A stretch of DNA of 64,000 bases, taken from the NCBI RefSeq assembly GCF_037974265.1, contig NZ_CP150233.1, positions 4,650,001-4,714,000 of the forward strand. Direction: 5' to 3'. The DNA is from Paenibacillus sp. FSL R5-0623 (GTDB lineage Bacteria; Bacillota; Bacilli; Paenibacillales; Paenibacillaceae). Each line of letters opens with the position of its first letter. The first letter of the stretch is position 1. The position numbers and the translations under genes were made by a program. Of the stretch, positions 17,219 to 25,146 are shown piece by piece. The notes under the pieces are model-generated. The model ran no database searches. It was not told the origin of the DNA and saw nothing but the letters and a program-made list of their open reading frames with translations.

Positions 17219-18367
17219 TTATCCTACATTGGGAATGGCCTGTTGACGCAGCAATGGCAGTGTAACGTCAAACTGTGTACCTTTCCCCTCGGTACTCTCC
17301 ACTGAAATCTGACCGTTCATCAGTTCCAGCAGTTCTTTGCAGATGGTCAGACCCAGACCGCTTCCGCCAAATCGGCGCGCATGGGAGATGTCGGTCTGAG
17401 TAAATGCATCAAACAATTGTTCGATCTGATGCTGGGGAATGCCAATCCCCGTATCACGCACAGAGAACATCAGTACAACGGTATCCATCAGTTGTTGCCT
17501 CACATCCACCTGTAACTGCACTTCACCTTGTTCTGTAAACTTGATCGCATTACTCAGTAAATTATCCAGTACCTGCCGAAGTCTTAGCGGATCACCGATA
17601 AGCACATCCGGAACATTCAGATCAGCATGACAGAGCAGACGTATGTGTTTATTCCGTGCCGCAGGCTCATGTGTCTTTACAATCTGTTGAATCAGCTTTA
17701 GAGGTTGAAACTCAATGTTTTCAACATCCATTTTGCCTCTGCCCAGTTTCGCCATATCCAGGCTATTGTTAATGATGTTAAGTAGCGCCTCACCTGATTG
17801 ACGTGCTAACTCCAGATATTCTTTCTGCTCATCCGTAGTTTCACCCATACCGACAAGTTCAATCATACCCATAATGCCGTTAAGCGGGGTACGAAGCTCG
17901 TGATTCAGCTTGCCGATGAATTCCAATTGCCCTCTGCTGTTCATCTCAGCCATGGAAGCGGCAAACTTCAATTGCTGTTCAGCATACTTCCGTTCTGAAA
18001 TATCGTATTGAATGCCTACAAAATATAAACACTCTCCGGATTCATTAAAGATTGGATCAATATTCAGTTCGTTCCAGAACTTCTGACCACTTTTTGTATA
18101 ATTTAAGATATCAATCTTAATGGATTGTTGTTTCTTTAATGCATCACGGATCTGCATTACCGTTTCGGAGTCTGTATCCTGCCCTTGCAAAAATCGGCAA
18201 TTGAGTCCGACAGACTCTTCATACGTGTATCCTGTCAGCCGGGTAAAGTGTTCGTTAACATACATGAGCGGAAGCTCAGGCAAGGTAGCATCGACCACCG
18301 TCACGGAGGATTTCACTTTCGAGATGATAAATTCCCATTGTAATGGGAGTTGATTATGTTGGCTCAT
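17219..18367 (-). CDS. LOV-domain (blue-light) sensor histidine kinase, orphan
   Basis: A 382-residue cytosolic kinase without membrane segments. Residues 15-125 are a LOV photosensor: the adduct-forming Cys57 lies in GLNCRFLQG, with the FMN-contact residues in DILNYTKSGQKFWNEL and the signalling Gln120 in YFVGIQYD. A short linker leads to HisKA with phospho-acceptor His156 (NHELRTPLNGIMG), then HATPase_c with N-box LDNLLSNAIKF, G1 DTGIGIP and G2 GGSGLGLTI. All key residues are intact, so light-controlled autophosphorylation is expected. No response regulator is adjacent. ATG 18367 has AAGGAGG 5 nt upstream. Different from YtvA, which has a STAS output. Confidence 0.93.
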   Translation of the reverse strand: MSQHNQLPLQWEFIISKVKSSVTVVDATLPELPLMYVNEHFTRLTGYTYEESVGLNCRFLQGQDTDSETVMQIRDALKKQQSIKIDILNYTKSGQKFWNELNIDPIFNESGECLYFVGIQYDISERKYAEQQLKFAASMAEMNSRGQLEFIGKLNHELRTPLNGIMGMIELVGMGETTDEQKEYLELARQSGEALLNIINNSLDMAKLGRGKMDVENIEFQPLKLIQQIVKTHEPAARNKHIRLLCHADLNVPDVLIGDPLRLRQVLDNLLSNAIKFTEQGEVQLQVDVRQQLMDTVVLMFSVRDTGIGIPQHQIEQLFDAFTQTDISHARRFGGSGLGLTICKELLELMNGQISVESTEGKGTQFDVTLPLLRQQAIPNVG

Positions 18368-18573
18368 GCCTTCCTCCTTCATCTCATACACGTTACTATT
18401 TGTATATTCTCTTTTCGTACTTTATATGAAGATACAACTAACCGAATGGTATGTGTTGATATAAAACCAATATATTATAATTGTAACACAGTTATTCAAG
18501 TCATGTGGTTCTTGGGTAATAGTTGATAACTAACATCCCACAATAATCTAACAACTCATCAGGAGGAACATAC

Positions 18574-18642
18574 ATGAAATTTCTGTTAATTATCATCATT
18601 ATCATTTTGATTGTAGTGTTTTTTACCAGACGCAAACGTTAA
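18574..18642 (+). CDS. 22-residue hydrophobic micro-protein
   Basis: An ATG with AGGAGGAA 7 nt upstream opens MKFLLIIIIIILIVVFF followed by a basic TRRKR and a stop. It is a single membrane helix with a positively charged cytosolic end, the form of many regulatory small membrane proteins or of toxin-like peptides. The strong ribosome site is the main support. It lies just ahead of the gene at 18684 and may share its transcript. Confidence 0.55.
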   Translation: MKFLLIIIIIILIVVFFTRRKR

Positions 18643-18683
18643 GATAAGATCCGTTATGTAAGAAGTGAGAAAGGAAGATGGGT

Positions 18684-18872
18684 ATGAGAACCCTCTTTTT
18701 TATATTCATGGTACTCTGTATCATCAATCTCTGTTTCCCAAAATTCGGCTGGTATCTGCGCTATGGCTGGATTTCCCGGGGTGAAGCCGAACCCAGCAGA
18801 CCTTATATGACTATGGTCAGAACGACCAGCCTGCTGATGTTACTTATCGCCTTCACACTCGCTATGGCATGA
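18684..18872 (+). CDS. small membrane protein, DUF6199-like
   Basis: A 62-residue protein with two membrane helices (about 2-19 and 44-61) joined by a polar loop FGWYLRYGWISRGEAEPSR. The loop pattern (W, then EPS and a second helix after an Arg) resembles DUF6199. ATG 18684 is preferred over one two codons upstream because AAAGGAAG then lies 6 nt away. Function unknown. A strong terminator follows. Confidence 0.6.
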   Translation: MRTLFFIFMVLCIINLCFPKFGWYLRYGWISRGEAEPSRPYMTMVRTTSLLMLLIAFTLAMA

Positions 18873-18892
18873 ATTATAGGCATTAGAAGATG

Positions 18893-18910
18893 ACTGCCCT
18901 GTTGGGCAGT
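18893..18910 (+). terminator. terminator after the small membrane protein gene
   Basis: ACTGCCC TGTT GGGCAGT followed by seven T residues. Confidence 0.95.
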
Positions 18911-19012
18911 TTTTTTGTGATGAAATGACGAGAAAATGATAACTTTGTTTGTGGTGCAATGATGACAATGCCCGTAATATAGATATATCGTTTCGGAAAG
19001 GACATCATTGGC

Positions 19013-20236
19013 ATGAACATCGCATTTTATCCGTACTGGGCCGCCAAAACGCTGCTCTCGCTTATTAATGTCATATATATCATGGTCATTACTACATTTA
19101 TATACGGTCTCACTGGATCGGTACTCTCTGCTGCAATGTTTCCACTGATTCAGATCATTGCACGCATAATAGCAGGTCTCACTTTGCCATTACTTGTGAA
19201 CCGTTTCCCATTCTCCAGACTATTGACCATCATTTCCATAACCAAAACATTCATCATGACCTGTATAGCCATTTCGTTGAATCACTTGATTTCACAACTG
19301 CCGCTTCTATTGCTCGGAGTGGTCATACTATCCTTTTTGGACGGATGGGAAACTCCGTTACTGAATGCTTTAACACCACGATTGGTTCAAGGAGAAGACC
19401 TTGTGAAAGCAAATAGCCTACTATCTTTCTCCATTCAGACTGTAACCATTGTCGGTTATGCCATGACTGGATTCGCCGTGATGAACTGGGGGGCGTCACA
19501 GACATTCTGGGCAGCTACAAGCCTGTCCTGGGCCGTTCTGATCTTCATGATTGCCATGGGTTCGCTCACACGGAATGTAGAACAACCTCAGAAATCTGCT
19601 GTATCGCGGAATGTATTGAGGGAAGGTTGGAGTATACTTTGGAAGAATCCATCAGTACGGCTGATTACGCTTATGGACATTGCCCAAGCACTTGCGGGTT
19701 CCATCTGGATCGGAGCTGTTACGCTGGCCTTTGCAAAAGAAGCTCTGGGACGAGGAGAAGGTTGGTGGGGACTCATGAACTCGAGTTACGCTGCTGGAAC
19801 CATGCTTGGAGGTATTCTGGCTCTTGCACTAGCCAAACGTATTCAGAAGCATCTAATCGCTAGTATGACCATGGGTTCTCTTCTCTTCAGCCTTCTGATC
19901 GTCGTTTATGGTCTAAACAACCTGCCATGGCTCGCTCTGGTGTTATGCATACTGATGGGTCCAGTTCATCAGATTCGTGATGTGGCTCAGCAGACAGCGC
20001 TTCAGAACAGTGTACCTGTCGAATCCCTAACCAAGGTATACGCCACCCATGGCGTCCTGATATCCACGGTTATGAGTGTATCCATAGTTATCTTTGGTCT
20101 AGTCGCCGATCAACTGGGCGTTCGGTGGGTATACCTTATCGGTGGAGCCTTGTTTATTGTATCTGCGATATGCTCATTATCGTTGAGCAGAGTTCACAGA
20201 AACCATCCCATTGCTAAACATACGAAAAATATGTAA
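19013..20236 (+). CDS. MFS transporter, probable efflux permease
   Basis: A 407-residue protein with twelve hydrophobic segments typical of the major facilitator superfamily, without a large central loop. It resembles the enterobactin-exporter-like / MFS_3 group in length and in a motif-A-like LVNRFPFSRLL between helices 2 and 3. ATG has GGAAAGG upstream. A convergent terminator separates it from the next gene. The substrate cannot be deduced; drug or metabolite efflux is the usual role. Confidence 0.88.
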   Translation: MNIAFYPYWAAKTLLSLINVIYIMVITTFIYGLTGSVLSAAMFPLIQIIARIIAGLTLPLLVNRFPFSRLLTIISITKTFIMTCIAISLNHLISQLPLLLLGVVILSFLDGWETPLLNALTPRLVQGEDLVKANSLLSFSIQTVTIVGYAMTGFAVMNWGASQTFWAATSLSWAVLIFMIAMGSLTRNVEQPQKSAVSRNVLREGWSILWKNPSVRLITLMDIAQALAGSIWIGAVTLAFAKEALGRGEGWWGLMNSSYAAGTMLGGILALALAKRIQKHLIASMTMGSLLFSLLIVVYGLNNLPWLALVLCILMGPVHQIRDVAQQTALQNSVPVESLTKVYATHGVLISTVMSVSIVIFGLVADQLGVRWVYLIGGALFIVSAICSLSLSRVHRNHPIAKHTKNM

Positions 20237-20245
20237 ATCAAAAGA

Positions 20246-20267
20246 GACGAGCAACATTCTGCTCGTC
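20246..20267. terminator. terminator between convergent MFS and DUF1904 genes
   Basis: GACGAGCA and TGCTCGTC form an 8-bp stem. On the minus strand it is followed by TCTTTTG. Confidence 0.7.
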
Positions 20268-20277
20268 CCTCACAATC

Positions 20278-20607
20278 TCAATCCAATCGATAATCTGTAA
20301 GCGGCTTGCCTTTTTTATAATACAAAGTAGGTGACAATATATTGAAGAAAATGTGCACATCCGGCATATATGCTTCTTCCAAAATAGCTTGCACCGACGA
20401 TGCAATCCGATTATGAATCTCCTGGTCACGTTGAAACATCAGAATCTCTATAGAAGCCGGAGAAGGTGTTAGCGCTTGTACATCATGACGCTCTGCCTTC
20501 ATTCTCTCCCTTGGAATATGAGTAATTAGGGCCATCTGCTCTGTAATTTGGGGTACAACTTCCTCTAGCTGAGGACCTGTGAATCCTTTAAAGCGAATAA
20601 ACGGCAT
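20278..20607 (-). CDS. DUF1904 family protein (tautomerase-like fold)
   Basis: A 109-residue cytosolic protein starting MPFIRFKGF. A catalytic-type proline directly after the initiator Met is typical of the tautomerase superfamily to which DUF1904 is related. FIRFKGFTGPQLEEVVP and a C-terminal VHIFFNIL strand fit the family. I choose ATG 20607 (GAAGGG upstream) over an ATG at 20658 that would hide the N-terminal Pro. No substrate is known. Confidence 0.8.
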   Translation of the reverse strand: MPFIRFKGFTGPQLEEVVPQITEQMALITHIPRERMKAERHDVQALTPSPASIEILMFQRDQEIHNRIASSVQAILEEAYMPDVHIFFNILSPTLYYKKGKPLTDYRLD

Positions 20608-20714
20608 TGCTATCCCTTCAATCTCTGTTAATAGTCTCTTATGTGATTTTAAGCACATTGTTTTCAGATGTCAAATGTCATGGATGGCATATGTTGCTTC
20701 TTATAAATAGGAAA

Positions 20715-20740
20715 GGCCCCGCTGAAGTCTCAGCGGAGCC
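20715..20740 (-). terminator. terminator after the second YjcZ gene
   Basis: On the minus strand GGCTCCGCTGA and TCAGCGGGGCC form a strong stem followed by TTTCCTATTT. Confidence 0.75.
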
Positions 20741-20767
20741 CACTGTTTGCACGTTTCTACACGTGAC

Positions 20768-20890
20768 TTACAGCCAGAAAGATTTTGTGATGATCACGAG
20801 CAGGATGAAAAGTACAAGAATTGCACTTGTGGAAGTCCATCCGCCGCCGAATCCACCAACATTGCCACAACCGTATCCAACTTGACTCAT
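20768..20890 (-). CDS. YjcZ-family sporulation micro-protein, second copy
   Basis: A 40-residue protein: MSQVGYGCGNVGGFGGG, then WTSTSAILVLFILLVIIT and KSFWL. The shared WTSTxAILVLFILLVII core shows it is a paralogue of the copy at 7095-7223; this one carries a Cys in the Gly-rich head. AAAGGAGG precedes its ATG. Likely a spore-associated membrane peptide. Confidence 0.9.
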   Translation of the reverse strand: MSQVGYGCGNVGGFGGGWTSTSAILVLFILLVIITKSFWL

Positions 20891-21006
20891 TTGATTGGCC
20901 TCCTTTGAATTTCAAGGTATGCCATAACATATGCGTATTCTGCGCAAGTGATCGGGCTATTCGACAAGTTCAACAGCCCATTCATCTGGGATTCATGCCT
21001 GGTAAC

Positions 21007-21681
21007 TTAATCAGATGGGTCGATGGAGATTTTCAGTTGTTTTTCTTGTGACTCCTGAGGTGAAGGGTCTGTATTTCCTCTGTCCAGAAAGATTGTACGA
21101 GTACGTGTATCACTTCGGGATGCCAGAACAACCTCTCCATCAGGTGTTATACAATAGGCGATCGGAATGGAGATCTCGCTATCACGGTACGAACCATCCG
21201 CATGGCTTGTCCCCATGACAATACATTGACGCTTCAAGGCGATCTGTCGAGCCTCTACGACCCACTCACTGTACTGCTCTTCACTGAACATGCCCACACC
21301 AATGGAATGCATCACAATGTCCACATTTCCTATATTCTCATTGCGAAATCCTTGCAAGACCAGCTCATCACACAACAAAGTGCTTATTACCCAACCCTGT
21401 TCCTGAGCCGTCTCAGAAGGTGTATATTTACCTTTCTCCAATACAATCTCTCCAGCCTTACTGATGATAATCGATCGGTCCTTTGGACGTTCGTCCAACC
21501 TGCGATGACCTGATACAATCATGGTTCCATATTCAGCCGCCAGGCGGCAAGCTTCCTCAACATTCTGGTTCAGATAACCTTCAGGAAAAAATAATATATC
21601 CGCATCAGGATGTTGCTTGAGTTCAGCTTCAAGCTGCAACAAATCCTGTTCGAGCCTCGGTTGTCCAATAATAATCTTCAT
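21007..21681 (-). CDS. nitrilase/carbon-nitrogen hydrolase superfamily protein
   Basis: A 224-residue CN-hydrolase. The catalytic triad is visible as Glu in ILFFPEGYL, Lys in VLEKGKYTPSE and Cys in ISTLLCDELVL. The surroundings of the Cys are less typical than in standard omega-amidases, so the substrate is open. No signal peptide. The gene is separate from its neighbours; the next upstream transcript ends at the terminator at 21706-21743. Confidence 0.8.
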   Translation of the reverse strand: MKIIIGQPRLEQDLLQLEAELKQHPDADILFFPEGYLNQNVEEACRLAAEYGTMIVSGHRRLDERPKDRSIIISKAGEIVLEKGKYTPSETAQEQGWVISTLLCDELVLQGFRNENIGNVDIVMHSIGVGMFSEEQYSEWVVEARQIALKRQCIVMGTSHADGSYRDSEISIPIAYCITPDGEVVLASRSDTRTRTIFLDRGNTDPSPQESQEKQLKISIDPSD

Positions 21682-21705
21682 CTAGTATCCCCCATTCATA
21701 AATAA

Positions 21706-21743
21706 AAGCCGGTTCATACCTGAATAAGGTACGAAACCGGCTT
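21706..21743 (-). terminator. terminator after the secreted-peptide gene
   Basis: AAGCCGGTT and AACCGGCTT with an inner GTACC/GGTA stem is followed on the minus strand by TTATTTATG. Confidence 0.75.
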
Positions 21744-21852
21744 AAAGGTTGTACGGACAGAACTCCTGCTCATCGTACATCACTTCAAGAGTAATTGTTT
21801 CTCATGTTATTGCTCGACGACACAATTACCTTTACAGTTGAATGATATGTAG

Positions 21853-22032
21853 TTAGGCATTTCTACGTTCAATACTATCATAGATAGCCTGCCCATCATA
21901 GCTTCGATCTGTAGCGATATCTTTCACAAAGAGGGCGCTACCTGCAGCACTGTTTGCATTAACAGACAGAACGCTAAATGCACCCACAACCCACATTAAT
22001 GGATATAATGCAATGGATAAGGCTTTTTTCAT
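21853..22032 (-). CDS. 59-residue putative secreted peptide
   Basis: ATG 22032 has AAAGGAG upstream and starts MKKALSIALYPLMWVVGAFS followed by VLSVNANSAAG: a Lys-Lys head, a hydrophobic core and small residues that fit a signal peptidase I site near residue 26. The mature part of about 33 residues is polar with mixed charges (FVKDIATDRSYDGQAIYDSI, ERRNA). It is followed by its own terminator. This size and form fits a propeptide for a signalling peptide or a small secreted structural peptide. No family recognised. Confidence 0.65.
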   Translation of the reverse strand: MKKALSIALYPLMWVVGAFSVLSVNANSAAGSALFVKDIATDRSYDGQAIYDSIERRNA

Positions 22033-22177
22033 GTTTTTGTCTCCTTTGCTGTTGAAATAGATGATTGGTTGAATATCCCATTAATACGATGAATTTCAAT
22101 TAAAGGTTTCAATTTTTATATAAATATCACCAATTACATCCAACATACATACAGGAGACAAACTAAAATTGTTCCGT

Positions 22178-23734
22178 TCAGATCAACTCGAAACTCTGGA
22201 GCAACGCTGCCGCCTCTTCATGATCAGGTTCCAGAGCCAATACTTTATGCGTATATGACAGGGTTTCTTCTTCCAGTTCAAGTTCATAACAGCACACAGC
22301 CAAATCGTATAAGACGGCTGGATTATGGTTACTCGGATCTGCAACCAACGATATCTCCAGAAACCGTTTTGCATCCTCATACATATACATCTCATATAAC
22401 AGCTGCCCTGCCAGAAATGCGAGCCCCCCTTGCTGCTCCATCACATAGTAGGACGACCACATCGTATGAATTCCAGACTGAATATCAAGCATTTCCTCAT
22501 CACTTGCATCAGGAAGAAGACTGGAAATGTGGGTAGCACTGTGAATCAGGAACTCAGCATCATATCCACCCAGACGCCAAAACGGCAAAATATGCTTTAA
22601 CTCCATACTCTCTATTCGAGAGTCTACCCATTGTTTCATGCTGAAAAAGTCATCTGGTCCAAAACGTTCAACAAATCGATGGTAGGCAAGACGTGTGTTC
22701 ACATAACTGATGGGTTCGTCCACCATCAACATGCACCCAACATTCAGATCTTTGTAATGATGTGTTGTGAATCGTGTATGGGCACCCTGTTGTTCCAAGA
22801 CATATTGAATGGCATGGTAGTTAGCCGTTAGAGAAAAACTCCCATGAAGAACAAATTCAGGTGGCTCTGCGAACTTCCAGTTATCCAGGCGATGATCCCC
22901 TTTATCAGCGGTAATCAACACATAACCTGACTGTGACAGCTTGTTCAACCGTTCGAGACAGGACAACCCGATTGCAGGGAACAGAATGTGTGAATCCTCC
23001 AGTTCCTCTTTGTACAACGTGATCAGTTCCTGATACGGATAGTTATCCGCACTGTATTCCGGCGCTCGGCGATACTCATAACTCAGCGTCATGTTCTTCA
23101 GCATCTCAGCAGGCTCAAGATCAAGACGACGATCCGGAGACTGAACAAGCAGATCGCACTCATAGATCTCGCCATCCCCAATATAGATTAATTCCTGTGG
23201 AATGCTGTCAAAAAAGTAATTAGCAATCAACAACAACGGTTGTTTCAGATCACCGGGCCGAATAACCGTGCCTGCAACGACCAGATTCAATTCCGTATCC
23301 GCTACAGCGTCAAAACGTGCAAAATCCACTATACCTTGTTGAATAAAGGATTGCATGGATGGATGCTCTTGCCAACCCAGCACATTCTCCGCTACGAGAT
23401 CCGTCATCACATATCTGAAAGGTGGTAACTGTATTCCAGCAAATTTCTTTAATTCAAGCAGTTTCAGGAGAATTTGATGTGCCAAACGCCCTACACCCGC
23501 TCCAAGTTCAAGAATGGTTACGGTCTCGCTGATCTTTCCTTTGTTCGATAGGTCCTGAAGAAAGCCAAAGATCATCTCTGCATACGCTGTGGCAATCATC
23601 GGATTACTGGTAATATATTGAGGGACTTGGTTCTCTGTCCAAGCTTGTAGCCCCTTCTGTTCATAATAAGCTCTCTGCCAATCCCAGACCGGAGCTTCAC
23701 TGTAACGAAAACGTTGACTTTCATTTGACGTCAT
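22178..23734 (-). CDS. methyltransferase-like protein with C-terminal TPR repeats
   Basis: A 518-residue soluble protein. Residues 60-320 look like a SAM-binding Rossmann domain of the MidA/NDUFAF7 (DUF185) type: ILELGAGVGRLAHQIL is the SAM loop and ANYFFDSIPQELI corresponds to the family's NEFFDALP segment. The last 150 residues carry TPR-like helical hairpins (LYDLAVCCYELELEEETLSY, TH) suited to protein binding. NDUFAF7 methylates an Arg of respiratory complex I; the target here is unknown. It is a single gene without an obvious partner. Confidence 0.65.
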   Translation of the reverse strand: MTSNESQRFRYSEAPVWDWQRAYYEQKGLQAWTENQVPQYITSNPMIATAYAEMIFGFLQDLSNKGKISETVTILELGAGVGRLAHQILLKLLELKKFAGIQLPPFRYVMTDLVAENVLGWQEHPSMQSFIQQGIVDFARFDAVADTELNLVVAGTVIRPGDLKQPLLLIANYFFDSIPQELIYIGDGEIYECDLLVQSPDRRLDLEPAEMLKNMTLSYEYRRAPEYSADNYPYQELITLYKEELEDSHILFPAIGLSCLERLNKLSQSGYVLITADKGDHRLDNWKFAEPPEFVLHGSFSLTANYHAIQYVLEQQGAHTRFTTHHYKDLNVGCMLMVDEPISYVNTRLAYHRFVERFGPDDFFSMKQWVDSRIESMELKHILPFWRLGGYDAEFLIHSATHISSLLPDASDEEMLDIQSGIHTMWSSYYVMEQQGGLAFLAGQLLYEMYMYEDAKRFLEISLVADPSNHNPAVLYDLAVCCYELELEEETLSYTHKVLALEPDHEEAAALLQSFELI

Positions 23735-23889
23735 TAAACGGAAACCTGCTTTCTATCACTAATTTCATACGTTTCTCAGATGTTCACGTACTATTTTATG
23801 TCCAATACCATTCAATTCTCTGTAATGCATTATATCATAGAACACTAAATACTCGATGATGTTCAGTTTTCCCCTTCAACAGGAAAAAA

Positions 23890-23909
23890 ACCTGCTTTTG
23901 AGGGCAGGT
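23890..23909 (-). terminator. terminator after the spore-surface-like gene
   Basis: ACCTGC and GCAGGT stem followed on the minus strand by TTTTTTTCC. Confidence 0.85.
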
Positions 23910-23970
23910 CCTTGAGGCCTTTCAATAAGAAGACTATTGATCTAGTTTACTTAGGAAAGGACGCTCAACA

Positions 23971-24393
23971 TTAGTCGGAATACACGGCTCCGTCAAAGTT
24001 CTCAGGCCCTACACGGATCGTTCCGAGCAAGTTGGAGCTAATAAATGCAGTGTACGTCAATTGAGGCGTGATAGGCGGATTGAAGTCATCCGCAGAGAAC
24101 GTAATAATCTGAGGTGCAAGGACACTCAAGCTAAACGTAGACGTTGCGGAATAAATCACAGGGTCCGTAGCCAAAGTCCCCCTAACAATTGTGATGGTTA
24201 CACCAACGAGTGCCAAAGGAAGTTGCACAGCCACCGTTCCTTTGAATTGTACCCGTGGGTTTGCCCCTGCTCCTGCTGTTTGCAGACCAATCTGACCGAA
24301 TAATTGTGGTGTGTTAATAACGAGGATTGGTATTGCAATAGAGTTAGCCAAACTCGCATTCTGCGAGGTTCTTGCATCAAGAAATTGACTCAT
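23971..24393 (-). CDS. possible exosporium/spore-surface structural protein
   Basis: A 140-residue protein with no signal peptide and no cysteine, rich in Thr, Val, Ile, Leu and Pro. Alternating hydrophobic strands (TVAVQLPLALVGVTITIVRG, VIYSATSTFSLSVL) imply a jelly-roll like the surface proteins of Bacillus exosporia (BxpB/ExsF type). It starts MSQFLDARTSQNASLAN. The likeness is in composition and strand pattern, not in a motif I can cite. AGGAGGTAG precedes the ATG. Confidence 0.45.
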   Translation of the reverse strand: MSQFLDARTSQNASLANSIAIPILVINTPQLFGQIGLQTAGAGANPRVQFKGTVAVQLPLALVGVTITIVRGTLATDPVIYSATSTFSLSVLAPQIITFSADDFNPPITPQLTYTAFISSNLLGTIRVGPENFDGAVYSD

Positions 24394-24544
24394 GAAATCT
24401 ACCTCCTATGGGTTGGGATAAGGTAGTATATGCGAGATTTGAGATATGGCGTGGACATACACTGAGATTCGAAAAAAAGGGCATTTTAGAAAGACACCTT
24501 TAACAAGATACCTTTACTCCAGAACTTACATGCAGACAGAAAAA

Positions 24545-24567
24545 AACCCTCGCACTAGGCAAGGGTT
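24545..24567 (-). terminator. terminator after the tRNA pair
   Basis: AACCCT and AGGGTT form the stem. On the minus strand it is followed by TTTTTTCTGTC. Confidence 0.7.
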
Positions 24568-24576
24568 TCAAGAGTA

Positions 24577-24650
24577 TGGGCCCTACAGGACTCGAACCTG
24601 TGACCAATCGGTTATGAGCCGACCGCTCTAACCAACTGAGCTAAGGGCCC
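24577..24650 (-). tRNA. tRNA-Ile2 (anticodon CAT, lysidine type)
   Basis: A 74-nt cloverleaf: acceptor GGGCCCT with AGGGCCC, anticodon loop CTCATAA, T-arm ACAGG TTCGAGT CCTGT. The CAT anticodon with a CTCATAA loop and this acceptor match the isoleucine-AUA tRNA whose C34 is changed to lysidine by TilS; the elongator Met tRNA has TTCATAC. CCA is not encoded. Confidence 0.88.
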
Positions 24651-24706
24651 TAGACATAATGTATAACGTGCAGATGATGGCTGTGAATCATCCAAGTGAA
24701 ACTAAA

Positions 24707-24780
<74 letters not shown>

Positions 24781-24851
24781 TCAGTAAGAAATATTAAAAC
24801 AGCGACTTAATTAATATACACTATGTCCACCCTATAAGTCAAGGGGTAATG

Positions 24852-25043
24852 TCAGGGAATAAAACGTACACCGTAACGTCCTTTACGTGATCGATAAACT
24901 TCCACTTCCGCTGGTTCATTATGACCGTAAATCCACCCATCTTGCTCCATACGCTTGGCCAGGCATCCTGCCTGAAATTTGGTTGCATACAACTTGCTGA
25001 AATATACCCAGTGCATACCGCTCGTCCTTTCCGGAGTCGTCAT
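24852..25043 (-). CDS. small conserved hypothetical protein
   Basis: A 63-residue soluble basic protein. The FSKLYATKFQAGCLAKRMEQ helix followed by VEVYRSRKGRYGVRFIP strands forms a small alpha/beta fold reminiscent of SPOR or viral-inhibitor-like modules, but no family could be assigned. ATG is preceded by GGCAGGAA. No function inferred. Confidence 0.55.
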   Translation of the reverse strand: MTTPERTSGMHWVYFSKLYATKFQAGCLAKRMEQDGWIYGHNEPAEVEVYRSRKGRYGVRFIP

Positions 25044-25082
25044 TTATTCCTGCCTTTTGTAGAATACCCCATTTTCATAAAA

Positions 25083-25116
25083 ATAGCCGCCAAAGATTAA
25101 AATCTTCAGCGGCTAT
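25083..25116 (-). terminator. terminator of the five-gene ABC operon
   Basis: ATAGCCGC and GCGGCTAT with an inner AAGATT/AATCTT stem is followed on the minus strand by TTTTTATG, 30 nt past the last stop codon. Confidence 0.9.
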
Positions 25117-25146
25117 CTTATCATGATATGACTACTTCATCAAATC

